DNA of 64,000 nucleotides, taken from positions 38,156 to 102,155 of the forward strand of contig NZ_SOFP01000011.1 in NCBI RefSeq assembly GCF_004402785.1, given 5' to 3'. Numbering within the stretch: the stretch's first letter is position 1; every line of letters begins with the position of its first letter. Positions 35,412 to 44,187 of this stretch are shown here, piece by piece. Source of the DNA: Cryobacterium algoritolerans (lineage in GTDB: Bacteria > Actinomycetota > Actinomycetes > Actinomycetales > Microbacteriaceae). The notes beneath the pieces were generated by a model that did not search any database, was not told the DNA's origin, and saw only the letters and a program-made list of their open reading frames with translations. Made by a program: the position numbers and the translations under genes.

Positions 35412-36245
35412 TCAGCGCGAGAGCGCCCCGATGATCCGGAGGATGCTCGGCAGGTCGTCGGGGGCAGTCTCGGGCGAGGCAGGCGCGAAACCCGCGATGG
35501 TCGCCCCGGCGAGCGTGAACTCGCCGCGCAGGGCCGTGATCGTGCGATTGAGCGCTTCAAGGCTCAGTCCGAACGGCATCAGGTCGGCCAGCCCGGCCAG
35601 CGTGGCCGGGTCGAGCACGTCGAGGTCGATGTGCAGGTAGAACGAGCTGGCGCCGGTGGCTCGCACCGCGGCGAGGAGGGCGTCGGGGGACGCGAGGTCA
35701 TCGATTGACAGGCTCGTGATGCTGCGATCCTGGATCAGTTCGGCCTCGGCCGGGTCGATGTCCCTGGCCCCGCCGAGGATCACCCGGTCCAGCGGCACGC
35801 GGTCGTCGCCCGTCAACGCCAGGCCGTCGGTTCCCTCTCCGGTGATGGCGCGCAGCACCATCCCGTTGAACGCGCCGGAGGGGGACGTCTCCGCCGTGTG
35901 CAGGTCAGGGTGCGCGTCGAGCCAGACCAGGGCGAGATCGGCCGGATGCTGCCGGGCGGCATGTTCGACGGAGGCGAGGGACACCCCGCAGTCACCGCCG
36001 ATCGTCAGCACCGGCGTCGTGGTGGAGCGCAGCGCCGACGCCACGCGCTCGCGCACCATGACCAGGGTGGAGAACCGGTCGATCCCGGTGTCGAGGGAAT
36101 CGCCTGCCTCGACCGGGACGGGGACCTCCCGCGTTGCGGACGAGGGAAGATCTCCTCGGATGGCCTCCGCCCCGTCACTCAAGCGCATCGCGCGAGGAGA
36201 AACCGAACCCTGCCACTGCGGTACGACAACGAAGGTGGGAGCCAT
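35412..36245 (-). CDS. Arginase/agmatinase/formiminoglutamase family protein
   Basis: Mn-dependent ureohydrolase-fold enzyme, 277 aa. Seen: the three metal motifs GGDCGVSLASVEHAA, WLDAHPDLHTAE and HIDLDVLDPA, giving the expected His/Asp ligands except that the first motif has Cys where many arginases have GGDHS. ATG 36245 (MAPTFVVVPQWQGS) follows GAGGGT and matches family starts; the frame extends further upstream without homology. No arginine or histidine catabolic neighbours, so the substrate (arginine, agmatine or formimino-glutamate) is open. Confidence 0.82.
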   Translation of the reverse strand: MAPTFVVVPQWQGSVSPRAMRLSDGAEAIRGDLPSSATREVPVPVEAGDSLDTGIDRFSTLVMVRERVASALRSTTTPVLTIGGDCGVSLASVEHAARQHPADLALVWLDAHPDLHTAETSPSGAFNGMVLRAITGEGTDGLALTGDDRVPLDRVILGGARDIDPAEAELIQDRSITSLSIDDLASPDALLAAVRATGASSFYLHIDLDVLDPATLAGLADLMPFGLSLEALNRTITALRGEFTLAGATIAGFAPASPETAPDDLPSILRIIGALSR

Positions 36246-36306
36246 ACCCTCAGTATGCTCTCCTCCGCTTGCGCCGCGCGAGCGCGGTGTGTGCGCGTGC
36301 GTCCGG

Positions 36307-36954
36307 CTACTGGTCCCGGTACCGCCGCGCCGCGGTCGTGGCATCCCGCAGCTCGCCGGCGTTGAGGCGCGGACCGTAACCGGGAGTGTCTCGCTGGATC
36401 CGCCAGCCCTCGGCGAGAGGACCGAGGTTGACCGTGTCGAAGCCGAAGTCGTCGAGCAGAGCGGTCACCGTGGCGGCGGCCGCCGCGTCGTCGCCGGCGA
36501 CCGCCAGGGCGCGTCGGTTCTCCGATCCGGCGGGTTGCCCGTCCGTGGTCAGGTCGGCCGCGTAGATGTGGTTGAACGCCTTCACGATGGTCGAGGCCGG
36601 CAGTCGATCCTGGAGCAGCTCGGCGGTCGTCGTGGTTTCGTTGTCGAGGACGGCGATGTTGCCGTCTCGCTGGGGGTAGTAGTTGTTCGTGTCGATGACG
36701 ACCTTGCCGGCGAGCTTGCTCACGGGCAGGGTGTCGATCTGGCCAAGCGGGATGGTCACGACGACGAGGTCGCCCGCCGCGGCGGTCTCGGTCGGGGTGG
36801 TGGCTCTGGCGCGTGGACCGAGTTCCTCGATGAGCTCGCGCAGGGTTTCCGGCCCGCGCGAGTTGCTGATGACGACGTCATAGCCGTTGGCCACGCTGAG
36901 TCGTGCGAGCTGGCTGCCGATATTCCCGGCGCCGATGAGTCCGATTGTTGTCAT
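36307..36954 (-). CDS. F420-dependent NADP reductase-like oxidoreductase (NpdG/ProC-like fold)
   Basis: Rossmann protein of the 'coenzyme F420-dependent NADP oxidoreductase' family, 215 aa. Seen: TIGLIGAGNIGSQLARL (3-19), an NSRGPETLRELIEELG segment whose Ser/Arg would bind the NADP phosphate, VVVTIPLGQIDTLP, and NNYYPQRDGNIAVLDN. Bacterial members often use NADPH with substrates other than F420. ATG 36954 starts directly at the Rossmann strand; the upstream GTG frame adds seven residues. Lies 57 nt downstream of pspA on the same strand. Confidence 0.75.
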   Translation of the reverse strand: MTTIGLIGAGNIGSQLARLSVANGYDVVISNSRGPETLRELIEELGPRARATTPTETAAAGDLVVVTIPLGQIDTLPVSKLAGKVVIDTNNYYPQRDGNIAVLDNETTTTAELLQDRLPASTIVKAFNHIYAADLTTDGQPAGSENRRALAVAGDDAAAAATVTALLDDFGFDTVNLGPLAEGWRIQRDTPGYGPRLNAGELRDATTAARRYRDQ

Positions 36955-37011
36955 GTCACCGACAACGACGGGCACCGGCGGGATGTTCCCGCAGGCGCCC
37001 GATTGCCAGGA

Positions 37012-37758
37012 CTAGTTTCTCGAGGTCTGCTTCTCGATCTCGCTCGTGCCGCCGTTCTTGAGCGCGGCGAGGCGGGCGTCGACCTCGGTGAGCTCGCCGA
37101 GGTCCTCGAGGCTTTCGAACTGGGCGTCGAGGCTGGATGCGGCCAGTTCGCTGGCGCCACGAACCCGGGCCTCTTCGCGGCGGATCTTGTCCTCGAACCG
37201 GGAAACCTCGCTGGTCGGGTCCATGATGTCGATGCTCTTGACGGCATCCATCACCTTGGTCTGGGCCTCTGCGGTCTTCGACCGTGCGATCAGTTCGTCC
37301 CGCTTGGAGGCGAGCTGGTTCAGCTTCTCCTTCATGGCGTTGAGGCCGTTCTTGAGCTGGGCGACGACGGCCGACTGCGACGCGATCTGGGGCTCGGCGA
37401 TCTTCGCCTCCTTCTCGGACTGCAGCTGGCGGCCGAGCGCCACCTTCGCCAGGTTGTCGAAGCGGTCAGCGTCGGCGGCGGCTCCTGCGAGCCGCAACTC
37501 GTCTGCCTTGCGGCTGGCGGCCAGCGCCTTGCCACCCCATTCCGTGGCCGCTTCCACATCTTCGCGGTGGTCATCCTCGAGCAGGCGCAGGTTGCCGATG
37601 GTCTCGGCGATGGCGCTCTCGGCGTCGGCGATGCTGTTGGTGTAGTCGCGCACCATCTGGTCGAGCATGAGCTTCGGATCCTCGGCGGAATCCAGGAGCG
37701 CATTGATGTTGGCCTTCGCAAGCTGGGCGATGCGGCCGAAGATGGACTGTTTTGTCAT
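37012..37758 (-). CDS. pspA: PspA/IM30 family envelope-stress protein
   Basis: ESCRT-III-like coiled-coil protein that coats and repairs the inner membrane face. Seen in 248 aa: IFGRIAQLAKANINALLDSAEDP amphipathic N-terminal helix, MLDQMVRDYTNSIADAESA, and long heptad-rich helices (about 30-190) including QSAVVAQLKNGLNAMKEKL. The acidic C-terminal tail is 25-30 residues longer than in E. coli PspA. AAAGGA lies 8 nt before the ATG. The next gene upstream on the same strand, 107 nt away, encodes a TPM/coiled-coil membrane protein, a combination seen in several actinobacterial Psp loci. Confidence 0.9.
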   Translation of the reverse strand: MTKQSIFGRIAQLAKANINALLDSAEDPKLMLDQMVRDYTNSIADAESAIAETIGNLRLLEDDHREDVEAATEWGGKALAASRKADELRLAGAAADADRFDNLAKVALGRQLQSEKEAKIAEPQIASQSAVVAQLKNGLNAMKEKLNQLASKRDELIARSKTAEAQTKVMDAVKSIDIMDPTSEVSRFEDKIRREEARVRGASELAASSLDAQFESLEDLGELTEVDARLAALKNGGTSEIEKQTSRN

Positions 37759-37865
37759 GGCAGTGTCCTTTCGAGGAACAGACGGGTAAGCCCATTCTGT
37801 CGGTGTGTGCTGGGGAATGTACCGGTTGTCAGGGAAGAATGCCGGTGACGGATGCCGGGGTGAAC

Positions 37866-39950
37866 CTAGAACCTGCCGCCGCCTCCTCGCCGCGAACGGG
37901 TGGCTGCCCCGCCGAATCCGCCGGGAATGCCGAAGCCCCTGCCCCCGCCGCCGCGTCCGCCCCCACCGCCTCCGAAGCCCCCACCGCCGCCGAGGATCGA
38001 GTTGATGATGATGCCCCCGAGAATGGCGCCCATCATGCCGTTGCCGCCCCCGCTCCGGGGCCCACCTCCGCCGGCGAAGACGTCGCCGAGGCCGCCGGTC
38101 GCCTGGCCTCCCGAGAACCCGTTGACGTCGTTCCGGGCGAGGGTGATGGCGTTCGCGGCCAGGGAGCCGGCCCGGGCGGCCGCGGCGAGGGCAGCATCCG
38201 GGTTGGCGGCGCTCGCTGACTCCGCCTCGACCAGGAGTCGACCGGCCTCGGCCAGGCGCGTTCGTGCCTCCGCGCCAACCGCGCCCCGCCTGGCCGTGAT
38301 GAAGTCCTCGGCGGCGGAGACCTGGGCTCGGGCGGCCAGTAGGTTCTGGTCCAGGGCGGCCTGGGCGCGTCGGGCGCTGGCCACGGCGTCACGCACGCCC
38401 TGCAGGGCCGAATCCATCTGGGTGTTGGCGGCCTCGAGCCGCTGCATCAGTTCGAGCGGGCTGATCCGGGCGGCCCCGAGCCGGCCGGTCACCTCGCCGA
38501 TGACCTGCTCGGTGGCGGCGATCACGCCGGGTAGGGCGCCGGAGGCGGAGGTGTCCGCGGGCAGCCCGCGGGCCGTGACCAGGTCGGCCTGCAGCTCGGT
38601 GACGGTCGAGGCCACGCTGGCGGTCGCGGTCTGGAGGTCCGCGCCGAGCCGGTCGACGGCGTCGATCAGCAGCCTGGCCTGGTCGATCGATTCCTCGGCC
38701 GCGCGCACACCCACGGCGGCTGCGGTGGTCTCGCCGGCGCTCAGGCGGGTGGTCGACTCGGCCAGGGCTGCCCCGGCGAACGCGATCCGCTCGCGCGCCT
38801 GGCGCGGGTTGTCGGCGACAGTGGCGATCGCGTTGTCGGTGTACCGGGCGGCCAGGGCGGCCAGGGCCGCGTCGGCCGAGGTGACGCGCGCCTCGATCGT
38901 GGCGACCTCCAGGGTTGCCGAGGCAACGGCCGCCGGTGCCTTCTTCTCCAGCTGCCGGAGTGCGTCGAAGTCGTCGATCTGCTCGTCGAGCGCTGTGTTG
39001 GCCCGGCCGCACAGGTCGACGATCCCCGCATACCAGGTCCGCTGCTGTTCCTCCGAGTCCGGCTCTGAGTCGTCGAGCCGTTGCTGCAGGGTGAATGCCT
39101 CGGTAAGTTGGGCCTTGGCGGTTGTCAGGGCTCTCTGGAAGGCGTCCGTCGTCGCGGAGCCGTACTGGGCGATTGCGAAGCCGAGTTCCTGTTCGCTCGA
39201 CTTGACCGCGTCATCCGTCTGCACCAGCGCGCCCGCCGCTCGTCGCTTCAGCTCTATGGTCGGTGGTGCCTGCAGAACCGTCGGCGGCGTCCCGGCCGGC
39301 GGGAGGGCGGGGCGCCGCCTCCCGCGCACGATGAAGAAGACCACGGCGCCCACGACGAGGAGGGCGATCACGATCAGGATCATCAGGACGATGCCGATCG
39401 ATCCGCCGACAGACCGGCCGGGTGCGGCGTCGCCCGGGGTGATCTCGGGGGCGGTAATGGTGCCGCCCGTGATGCCGGCGGCGAGGCCGTTCGCCGCCCC
39501 GATGGCCGCGCCCGCCCAGTCGTTCACCCGAAGTGCGGGCTCGATCGCGACGGTCTCGACCTCGCGGAGCTGGGCATCCGTCAAGGCGAAGTCGGGGGCG
39601 ACCGACAGCTGGTACTCGCGGTCGCCGGTGGCGATGGCCAGCAGCACGTCGTTAGTGCCGAGACCGTTGTCGTCGGCGGTCTTGTCCGCCCACTGCTGGC
39701 GGTCAGCCACCCCGGTGAACGCGTCGACGTAGACGACGAAGAGGTCGGTGCGCGTGTCGGCGTAGAGCTTGTCGAGGGCGGCGTTCACTGCGGCAATGCG
39801 TGCGGTGACCGCGCCGACCTTGTCCGCGATGTGGCTCGCGCCGAAGGTGACCGGGTCTTCGGCCCAGGCGAGGGTGGGAGCGGCAAGGGCGGGAACGGAG
39901 AAGGCGAACAGCGCCGCCATCGAGACCGGGATCAACCACCGTGACCGCAT
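37866..39950 (-). CDS. TPM-domain membrane protein with coiled-coil and Gly-rich tail
   Basis: Exported and membrane-anchored protein of 694 aa. Seen: signal peptide (1-30), a TPM domain (about 31-165; YADTRTDLFVVYVDAFTG, NDVLLAIATGDREYQLSVAP), one membrane segment (about 178-205), a long Ala-rich helical region (about 230-600), and a C-terminal tail of GGGGFGG-type repeats ending in Arg-rich GGGRF. TPM domains are related to small phosphatase-like Ca-binding modules. It lies 107 nt upstream of pspA, so it probably serves the same envelope-stress response. Function beyond this is not established. Confidence 0.8.
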   Translation of the reverse strand: MRSRWLIPVSMAALFAFSVPALAAPTLAWAEDPVTFGASHIADKVGAVTARIAAVNAALDKLYADTRTDLFVVYVDAFTGVADRQQWADKTADDNGLGTNDVLLAIATGDREYQLSVAPDFALTDAQLREVETVAIEPALRVNDWAGAAIGAANGLAAGITGGTITAPEITPGDAAPGRSVGGSIGIVLMILIVIALLVVGAVVFFIVRGRRRPALPPAGTPPTVLQAPPTIELKRRAAGALVQTDDAVKSSEQELGFAIAQYGSATTDAFQRALTTAKAQLTEAFTLQQRLDDSEPDSEEQQRTWYAGIVDLCGRANTALDEQIDDFDALRQLEKKAPAAVASATLEVATIEARVTSADAALAALAARYTDNAIATVADNPRQARERIAFAGAALAESTTRLSAGETTAAAVGVRAAEESIDQARLLIDAVDRLGADLQTATASVASTVTELQADLVTARGLPADTSASGALPGVIAATEQVIGEVTGRLGAARISPLELMQRLEAANTQMDSALQGVRDAVASARRAQAALDQNLLAARAQVSAAEDFITARRGAVGAEARTRLAEAGRLLVEAESASAANPDAALAAAARAGSLAANAITLARNDVNGFSGGQATGGLGDVFAGGGGPRSGGGNGMMGAILGGIIINSILGGGGGFGGGGGGRGGGGRGFGIPGGFGGAATRSRRGGGGRF

Positions 39951-40153
39951 GGACCCACATCCTCACAAAACCGTCGATGCTCTGGCGTCTCTCGTGCCGA
40001 GCCTAGAATGGTCTGGCGTGACGCGTCCAGGAACCGGCGAGAGCACTTTCGCCGGGCAGAGGGAGCGGCCGATACGTCAGCGGTGGGCCGCCCTTCCGTA
40101 CTGTTTCAAACTGTTACGGGGCCGCTGGCGGGATTGGGGTCCAGTCTCCAGAC

Positions 40154-40164
40154 TGGTCAAACCA
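40154..40164. promoter_or_regulatory. GntR/FadR-like operator before the GATase gene
   Basis: Perfect palindrome TGGT-CAA-ACCA, the form bound by FadR-class GntR regulators, 24 bp upstream of the glutamine amidotransferase-like start. No cognate regulator gene is adjacent. Motif match only. Confidence 0.3.
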
Positions 40165-40187
40165 CATCAATCGGAGCGGAGGCGAAT

Positions 40188-41006
40188 ATGACCGGGCAGG
40201 TGACACCCTCGCAACTAGCCGCTTTGGCCTTCGCTCCCGAGCCCGGCTCCACTGCGACCCTGCCCCGCCTCGCCATTGTCGAGGTCACCCGCCACCGACC
40301 GGACCGGCAGGCTTACCACGCCAAGGTTCAGGTGCTCAACGCCGCCGCGGTCTCCGCCGGAGAGCAGGGCGGCTGGCGAGTCACGCGTCTCGCGGCCGCC
40401 GATATGACCCCGGCCGAACTGCTCGAAGCGACCGACGGCTGCGACGCCATCCTGATCATGGGTGGCGAGGACATCACGCCCCGGTTCTACGGCGGCGCAG
40501 ACGGCTACGAGGGTGAAACCCGCCACTACCACACGGCCGACGAGGGGCAGATCGCCCTCGTGCGCCGCGCAGTGGAGCGGGACACCCCGCTCCTCGGAAT
40601 CTGCCGCGGACTGCAGGTCATCAACGTCGCCCTCGGCGGCGGCATCGTGCAGCACATCGAAGACGGCATCCACCGCAATATCGACGTACCGGTCGACCAG
40701 ACTCTGCGGGAGCACCCCGTCGAGCTCCTCGGCGCCAGCGGACTGCGCGATAGTCTCGGCTCCGTCGCCGTCTCGGTGCAGAGCGCCCACCACCAGAGCG
40801 TCGGCAGGCTCGGCGCCGGCCTGGTTCCCGTGGCGATCGCCCCGGACGGGCTCGTCGAGGCGGTCGAACACGAGTCGGCGCCGATCACCGGGGTGCAGTG
40901 GCACCCCGAGGCACCGGAGGCCCCGGCCGAGCAACTGCCGCTCATCCTCGCGTCGTTGCAGCGCCAGGTTGCCGACGCACGCGTCGCCGATCTCGTCGCA
41001 GCCTGA
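40188..41006 (+). CDS. Class I glutamine amidotransferase-like hydrolase (PuuD-like)
   Basis: Probable gamma-glutamyl-gamma-aminobutyrate or related gamma-glutamyl hydrolase, 272 aa. Seen: nucleophile Cys139 in LLGICRGLQVINVALGGG and the partner His/Glu in GVQWHPEAPE near 243, plus ILIMGGEDITPRFYGG, a PuuD-type substrate loop. The usual N-terminal strand PRLAIVEVTRHRPDR begins near 26. It lacks a synthase partner, consistent with a stand-alone hydrolase in polyamine or gamma-glutamyl metabolism. The ATG is preceded by GGAGG (GGAGCGGAGGCGAAT), spacing about 6 nt. Confidence 0.85.
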   Translation: MTGQVTPSQLAALAFAPEPGSTATLPRLAIVEVTRHRPDRQAYHAKVQVLNAAAVSAGEQGGWRVTRLAAADMTPAELLEATDGCDAILIMGGEDITPRFYGGADGYEGETRHYHTADEGQIALVRRAVERDTPLLGICRGLQVINVALGGGIVQHIEDGIHRNIDVPVDQTLREHPVELLGASGLRDSLGSVAVSVQSAHHQSVGRLGAGLVPVAIAPDGLVEAVEHESAPITGVQWHPEAPEAPAEQLPLILASLQRQVADARVADLVAA

Positions 41007-41158
41007 CCGTTCGGGCTGATCGTTCGCGCTGCCGTTCGGACCGGTCGTCCGACCTGACCATTCGCAGGGTTCGGGAATGCCGGACCCCCGTCGCCGGGTT
41101 GGGGGTGAGGTGTGCACGGTCATCCGCGCACCGTCCCCGACAGAAGGAGAATCCCGGA

Positions 41159-42004
41159 ATGACGGCAGCAGTCTCAGCAGTTCCCACCATCACGCTGAAC
41201 AACGGGCAGGCGATCCCCGAGCTCGGTTTCGGCGTGTTCCAGATCGAACCGGCCGATACCAAGCGTGCCACCCTGGCGGCGCTGGAGGTCGGCTATCGCC
41301 ACATCGACACCGCCGAGATGTACGGCAATGAGCAGGGCGTCGGCGAGGCCGTGCGTGAATCCGGCATCGAACGCTCCGCTGTGTTCGTGACCAGCAAGCT
41401 GAACAATGGCTTCCACAAGCGGGCGGATGCCCTCGCCGCGTTCGACACGAGCCTGGCCACCCTCGGATTGGACTACCTTGACCTGTTCCTGATCCATTGG
41501 CCGCTTCCGGCCGTCGGCGACTTCGTCGAGACCTGGCAGGCCCTGGAAGAGCTGCACGCCTCCGGACGGGTGAAGGCCATCGGCGTCTCCAACTTCCAGC
41601 AGCACCACCTGCAGCGCCTCTTCGACGAGACGGGCACCATTCCCGCAGTCAACCAGATCGAGGTCCACCCGTACCTGACCCAGGACGACCTGCGCGCGTT
41701 CAACAAGGCCCACGGCATCGCGACCGAGGCCTGGTCGCCGATCGCCCAGGGCAAGGTGCTCGGTGATCCCGTGATCACGGCGATCGCCGAGCGGGTCGGC
41801 CGCTCCGCCGCCCAGGTCACCCTGCGCTGGCACCTGCAGCGCGGCGATATCGTCTTCCCGAAGTCGGTGACCCGCAGCCGGGTAGAGGAGAACTTCGCCC
41901 TCTTCGACTTCGAACTCACCGATGACGACGTCGCGGCCGTCACGGCGCTGAACCGCAACGAGCGGACCGGCCCGAACCCGGACGAGTTCAACTACATCCC
42001 GTAA
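41159..42004 (+). CDS. Aldo/keto reductase
   Basis: NADPH-dependent carbonyl reductase of the AKR superfamily, 281 aa. Seen: catalytic tetrad Asp50, Tyr55, Lys80 and His113 (YRHIDTAEMYGNE, VTSKL, LIHWPLP), LGFGVFQIEP at the start, and the phosphate-binding C-terminal segment FPKSVTRSRVEENFALFDFEL. This resembles AKR5-type 2,5-diketo-gluconate or methylglyoxal reductases. AGAAGGAGA lies 7-10 nt before the ATG. It is convergent with the PLP enzyme gene, 18 nt apart. Confidence 0.9.
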   Translation: MTAAVSAVPTITLNNGQAIPELGFGVFQIEPADTKRATLAALEVGYRHIDTAEMYGNEQGVGEAVRESGIERSAVFVTSKLNNGFHKRADALAAFDTSLATLGLDYLDLFLIHWPLPAVGDFVETWQALEELHASGRVKAIGVSNFQQHHLQRLFDETGTIPAVNQIEVHPYLTQDDLRAFNKAHGIATEAWSPIAQGKVLGDPVITAIAERVGRSAAQVTLRWHLQRGDIVFPKSVTRSRVEENFALFDFELTDDDVAAVTALNRNERTGPNPDEFNYIP

Positions 42005-42022
42005 CCGCCCACGCCGTAACGC

Positions 42023-43240
42023 TCACGGGAATGTCGCGGTGAGGGCTGCGGAGAGGTCGGCGACCAGGTCGTCGGCGTCTTCCAGCCCCACCGAGAGCCG
42101 CAGATGGCCGAACTCCCGGAACTCCGGCGGGTAGGCCGCCACTCGCGGGCCGGAGGCGTCGACGTGCACGATCAGGGTCTCGTCATGTCCGAGTGACACC
42201 GCCGAGGTGATCACTCGGAGGTTCGACACGAATCGGTTCTGGGTGGCCGCGTCGCCGGTCACCGCGAACGCCATCATGGCGCCGAACCCCTGGCTGAACT
42301 GGCGCACCGCGACGGCGTGCTGCGGATGCGAGGCCAGTCCCGGGTAGGCGACGTAGGCCACCCGCGGATCGGCCTCGAGGAACTCGGCGACCAGCGCAGC
42401 GGAAGCGCAGTGCTGGCGCAGTCGAAGCGGCAGGGTGACCGAGCCGCGCATGATCAGCCAGGCGTTGAATGGGCTGATCACGCCGCCCACGTCGACCATG
42501 GCATCGAGCTTGATCCGACGGATCAGGTCTGCGCGGCCGATGACGGCGCCGCCCATTGCGTCGCCGTGCCCGTTGATGTACTTCGTCAGCGAGTGCACGA
42601 CGAGGTCGGCGCCCAGCGCGAGCGGGCGGAACAGCGGCGGGGGAGTGAAGGTGTTGTCGATGGAGAGCAGGGCTCCGGCCGCGTGGGCGATGCCGGCGAT
42701 GGCTGCGACATCCGTGACCTTGGTGGTCGGGTTGCCGACCGACTCGATGTGCACAAGCCGGGTTTCGGGACGGATTGCGGCCCGCACGGCGTCGAGGTCG
42801 GTCGGGTCGACGAAGCTGGCCCTGATGCCGTACTTCTCCGGCAACAGTTCGGTGAAAAGCCGGAAGACGGCCTCGTAGGTCACGTCGGCGACGACGACGT
42901 GGTCACCGGTCTTCAGCAGTGTGAAGAAGATCGCGTGCAGCGCGGCGACTCCACTGGCGAGGGCAACGGCATCCTCACCACCCTCGAGCACGGCAAGCTT
43001 ACGTTGCAGACCCAGCTGGTTGGCGCCGCTGTTGCGGGTATACAGGGGAACGTCGGTGCCCGACCAGCTCAGAGCCGCGGGGTCGTCGGGGAGCGCGTAT
43101 GAATTCGCCATCACGATGGGTGTGCGGAGCGCACCGGACCCGGCGTCGATCTCGTTGCCGGCGTGCACCGACTGGGTGGCGAAGCCGAGGCTGTGCGGGT
43201 CGTGCTTGTCGGGGCGAGGCAGGATGCGCGGCGAGGTCAT
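42023..43240 (-). CDS. PLP-dependent Cys/Met metabolism enzyme (cystathionine/methionine gamma-lyase type)
   Basis: Fold-type I PLP enzyme, 405 aa. Seen: FATQSVHAGNEIDAGSGALR, PIVMANSY, PLYTRNSGANQLGLQRKLA, the phosphate loop SGVAALHAIF, SIDNTFTPPPLFRP, and Schiff-base Lys220 in VVHSLTKYINGHGD. The YTRNSGANQ stretch replaces the usual Y-S-R-x-x-NPT and suggests a divergent subgroup, so synthase versus lyase cannot be assigned. ATG 43240 was chosen; a TTG nine bases earlier is in frame. It is distinct from metY (9961-11292) and lies in a different operon. Confidence 0.83.
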   Translation of the reverse strand: MTSPRILPRPDKHDPHSLGFATQSVHAGNEIDAGSGALRTPIVMANSYALPDDPAALSWSGTDVPLYTRNSGANQLGLQRKLAVLEGGEDAVALASGVAALHAIFFTLLKTGDHVVVADVTYEAVFRLFTELLPEKYGIRASFVDPTDLDAVRAAIRPETRLVHIESVGNPTTKVTDVAAIAGIAHAAGALLSIDNTFTPPPLFRPLALGADLVVHSLTKYINGHGDAMGGAVIGRADLIRRIKLDAMVDVGGVISPFNAWLIMRGSVTLPLRLRQHCASAALVAEFLEADPRVAYVAYPGLASHPQHAVAVRQFSQGFGAMMAFAVTGDAATQNRFVSNLRVITSAVSLGHDETLIVHVDASGPRVAAYPPEFREFGHLRLSVGLEDADDLVADLSAALTATFP

Positions 43241-43318
43241 GCCTTCCAACCTACGGGGGAACGCCGCCGTGCGTCGGAACGTTACGCTCGTCTCATGGGC
43301 TAGGGCAGAACACGAAGC

Positions 43319-43750
43319 ATGCCGGTGCGCCGGAACCCGGGGCGCGGGTCGGATTCACCGCGCCGGTCGGGCTCGCAGCGGCCCGGGTCCGGTGCGGGCG
43401 CCTACCTCGCCATTCCGGCGTTTCTCGCGATCTGCCTGGTCGTGAACGCCATCTGGCCGCTGTCTGCCTGGGTTGCGGGCTTCTACCTCGCCGCTAGTGT
43501 GTGCTGCTTCGTCGCCTACGCGGTGGACAAATCGGCGGCCTCGGCGGGCCGTTGGCGGGTGCCGGAGAGCACCCTGCTCATCTGGGGGGCTGTGGGCGGC
43601 TGGCCCGGTGCCATCGTCGCCCAGCAGACCCTCCGTCACAAGACGAGGAAGGCTGGCTTTCGTTCGGCTTTCTGGGGGAGCGTCGTGCTGAATGTGATGG
43701 CCTTCGTCGGGTTGTCCGCAGTGCTGCTGTCCGGCGTGATGGCCGGATAG
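43319..43750 (+). CDS. DUF1294 family small membrane protein
   Basis: Integral membrane protein of unknown function, 143 aa. Seen: a basic 28-residue N-terminus, about four membrane segments, and the DUF1294 core: YAVDKSAASAGRWRVPESTLLI followed by GGWPGAIVAQQTLRHKTRKAGF and a last segment. DUF1294 sometimes occurs fused to a cold-shock domain; that domain is absent here. It is transcribed divergently from the PLP enzyme gene and stands next to the decayed DUF222 locus. Confidence 0.82.
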   Translation: MPVRRNPGRGSDSPRRSGSQRPGSGAGAYLAIPAFLAICLVVNAIWPLSAWVAGFYLAASVCCFVAYAVDKSAASAGRWRVPESTLLIWGAVGGWPGAIVAQQTLRHKTRKAGFRSAFWGSVVLNVMAFVGLSAVLLSGVMAG

Positions 43751-43927
43751 CCGTTTCAGCGCAAACGCTCCCGGCTTGCCGGCCCCGGGGACCGCCGGGT
43801 TCTCCAGACCGACAGTTTCTGCAGATAGATGCCGAGGGAGCAGGGATCGTAATCTCAGAAGGGTGGGTCGTCGGGGTGGTCCGACGAGGTGGGTCGGCTG
43901 GACTCGGTGACGGCGGCCGCTGCGCCC

Positions 43928-44187
43928 GTCGGTGGTCCGTCGGTGGTCAGGTGGGGAGCACGGTGGGGAGCACGGCGGGGAGCACGGCGGGTTGGGGACT
44001 GTGTATCGGTCCCGGCCGACGGTGAGGATCACCTCGGTTTCGGGGTGGGTGAGCAGCCGGGTGAGCAGCCGGGTGAAGCTCGGCGCCCGCGATGCCAGAT
44101 CCCGGGCCGTGTCCGGATCGATCGGCCCGTACCCCTCGAGGTAACCCGGAGCGTCACGGTGCCCGAGAAGCGTCACGGTACCCGAAG
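43928..44187. repeat. Four short tandem duplications within the DUF222 remnant
   Basis: 11 bp x2 (43928-43949, last base differs), 12 bp x3 (43952-43987, first base varies), 12 bp x2 GGGTGAGCAGCC (44047-44070), and 19 bp x2 (44150-44187, 17 of 19 matching). The 44047 pair duplicates the peptide RLLT, and the 44150 pair changes frame. Each has the form expected from replication slippage in unselected DNA. Confidence 0.9.

Noticed and set aside
35656..37848. Plus-strand ORF of 730 codons
   Set aside because: Runs opposite the arginase, F420-type reductase and pspA genes; no coherent fold.
37900..39732. Plus-strand ORF of 610 codons opposite the TPM protein
   Set aside because: Proline/Arg-rich shadow caused by high G+C.
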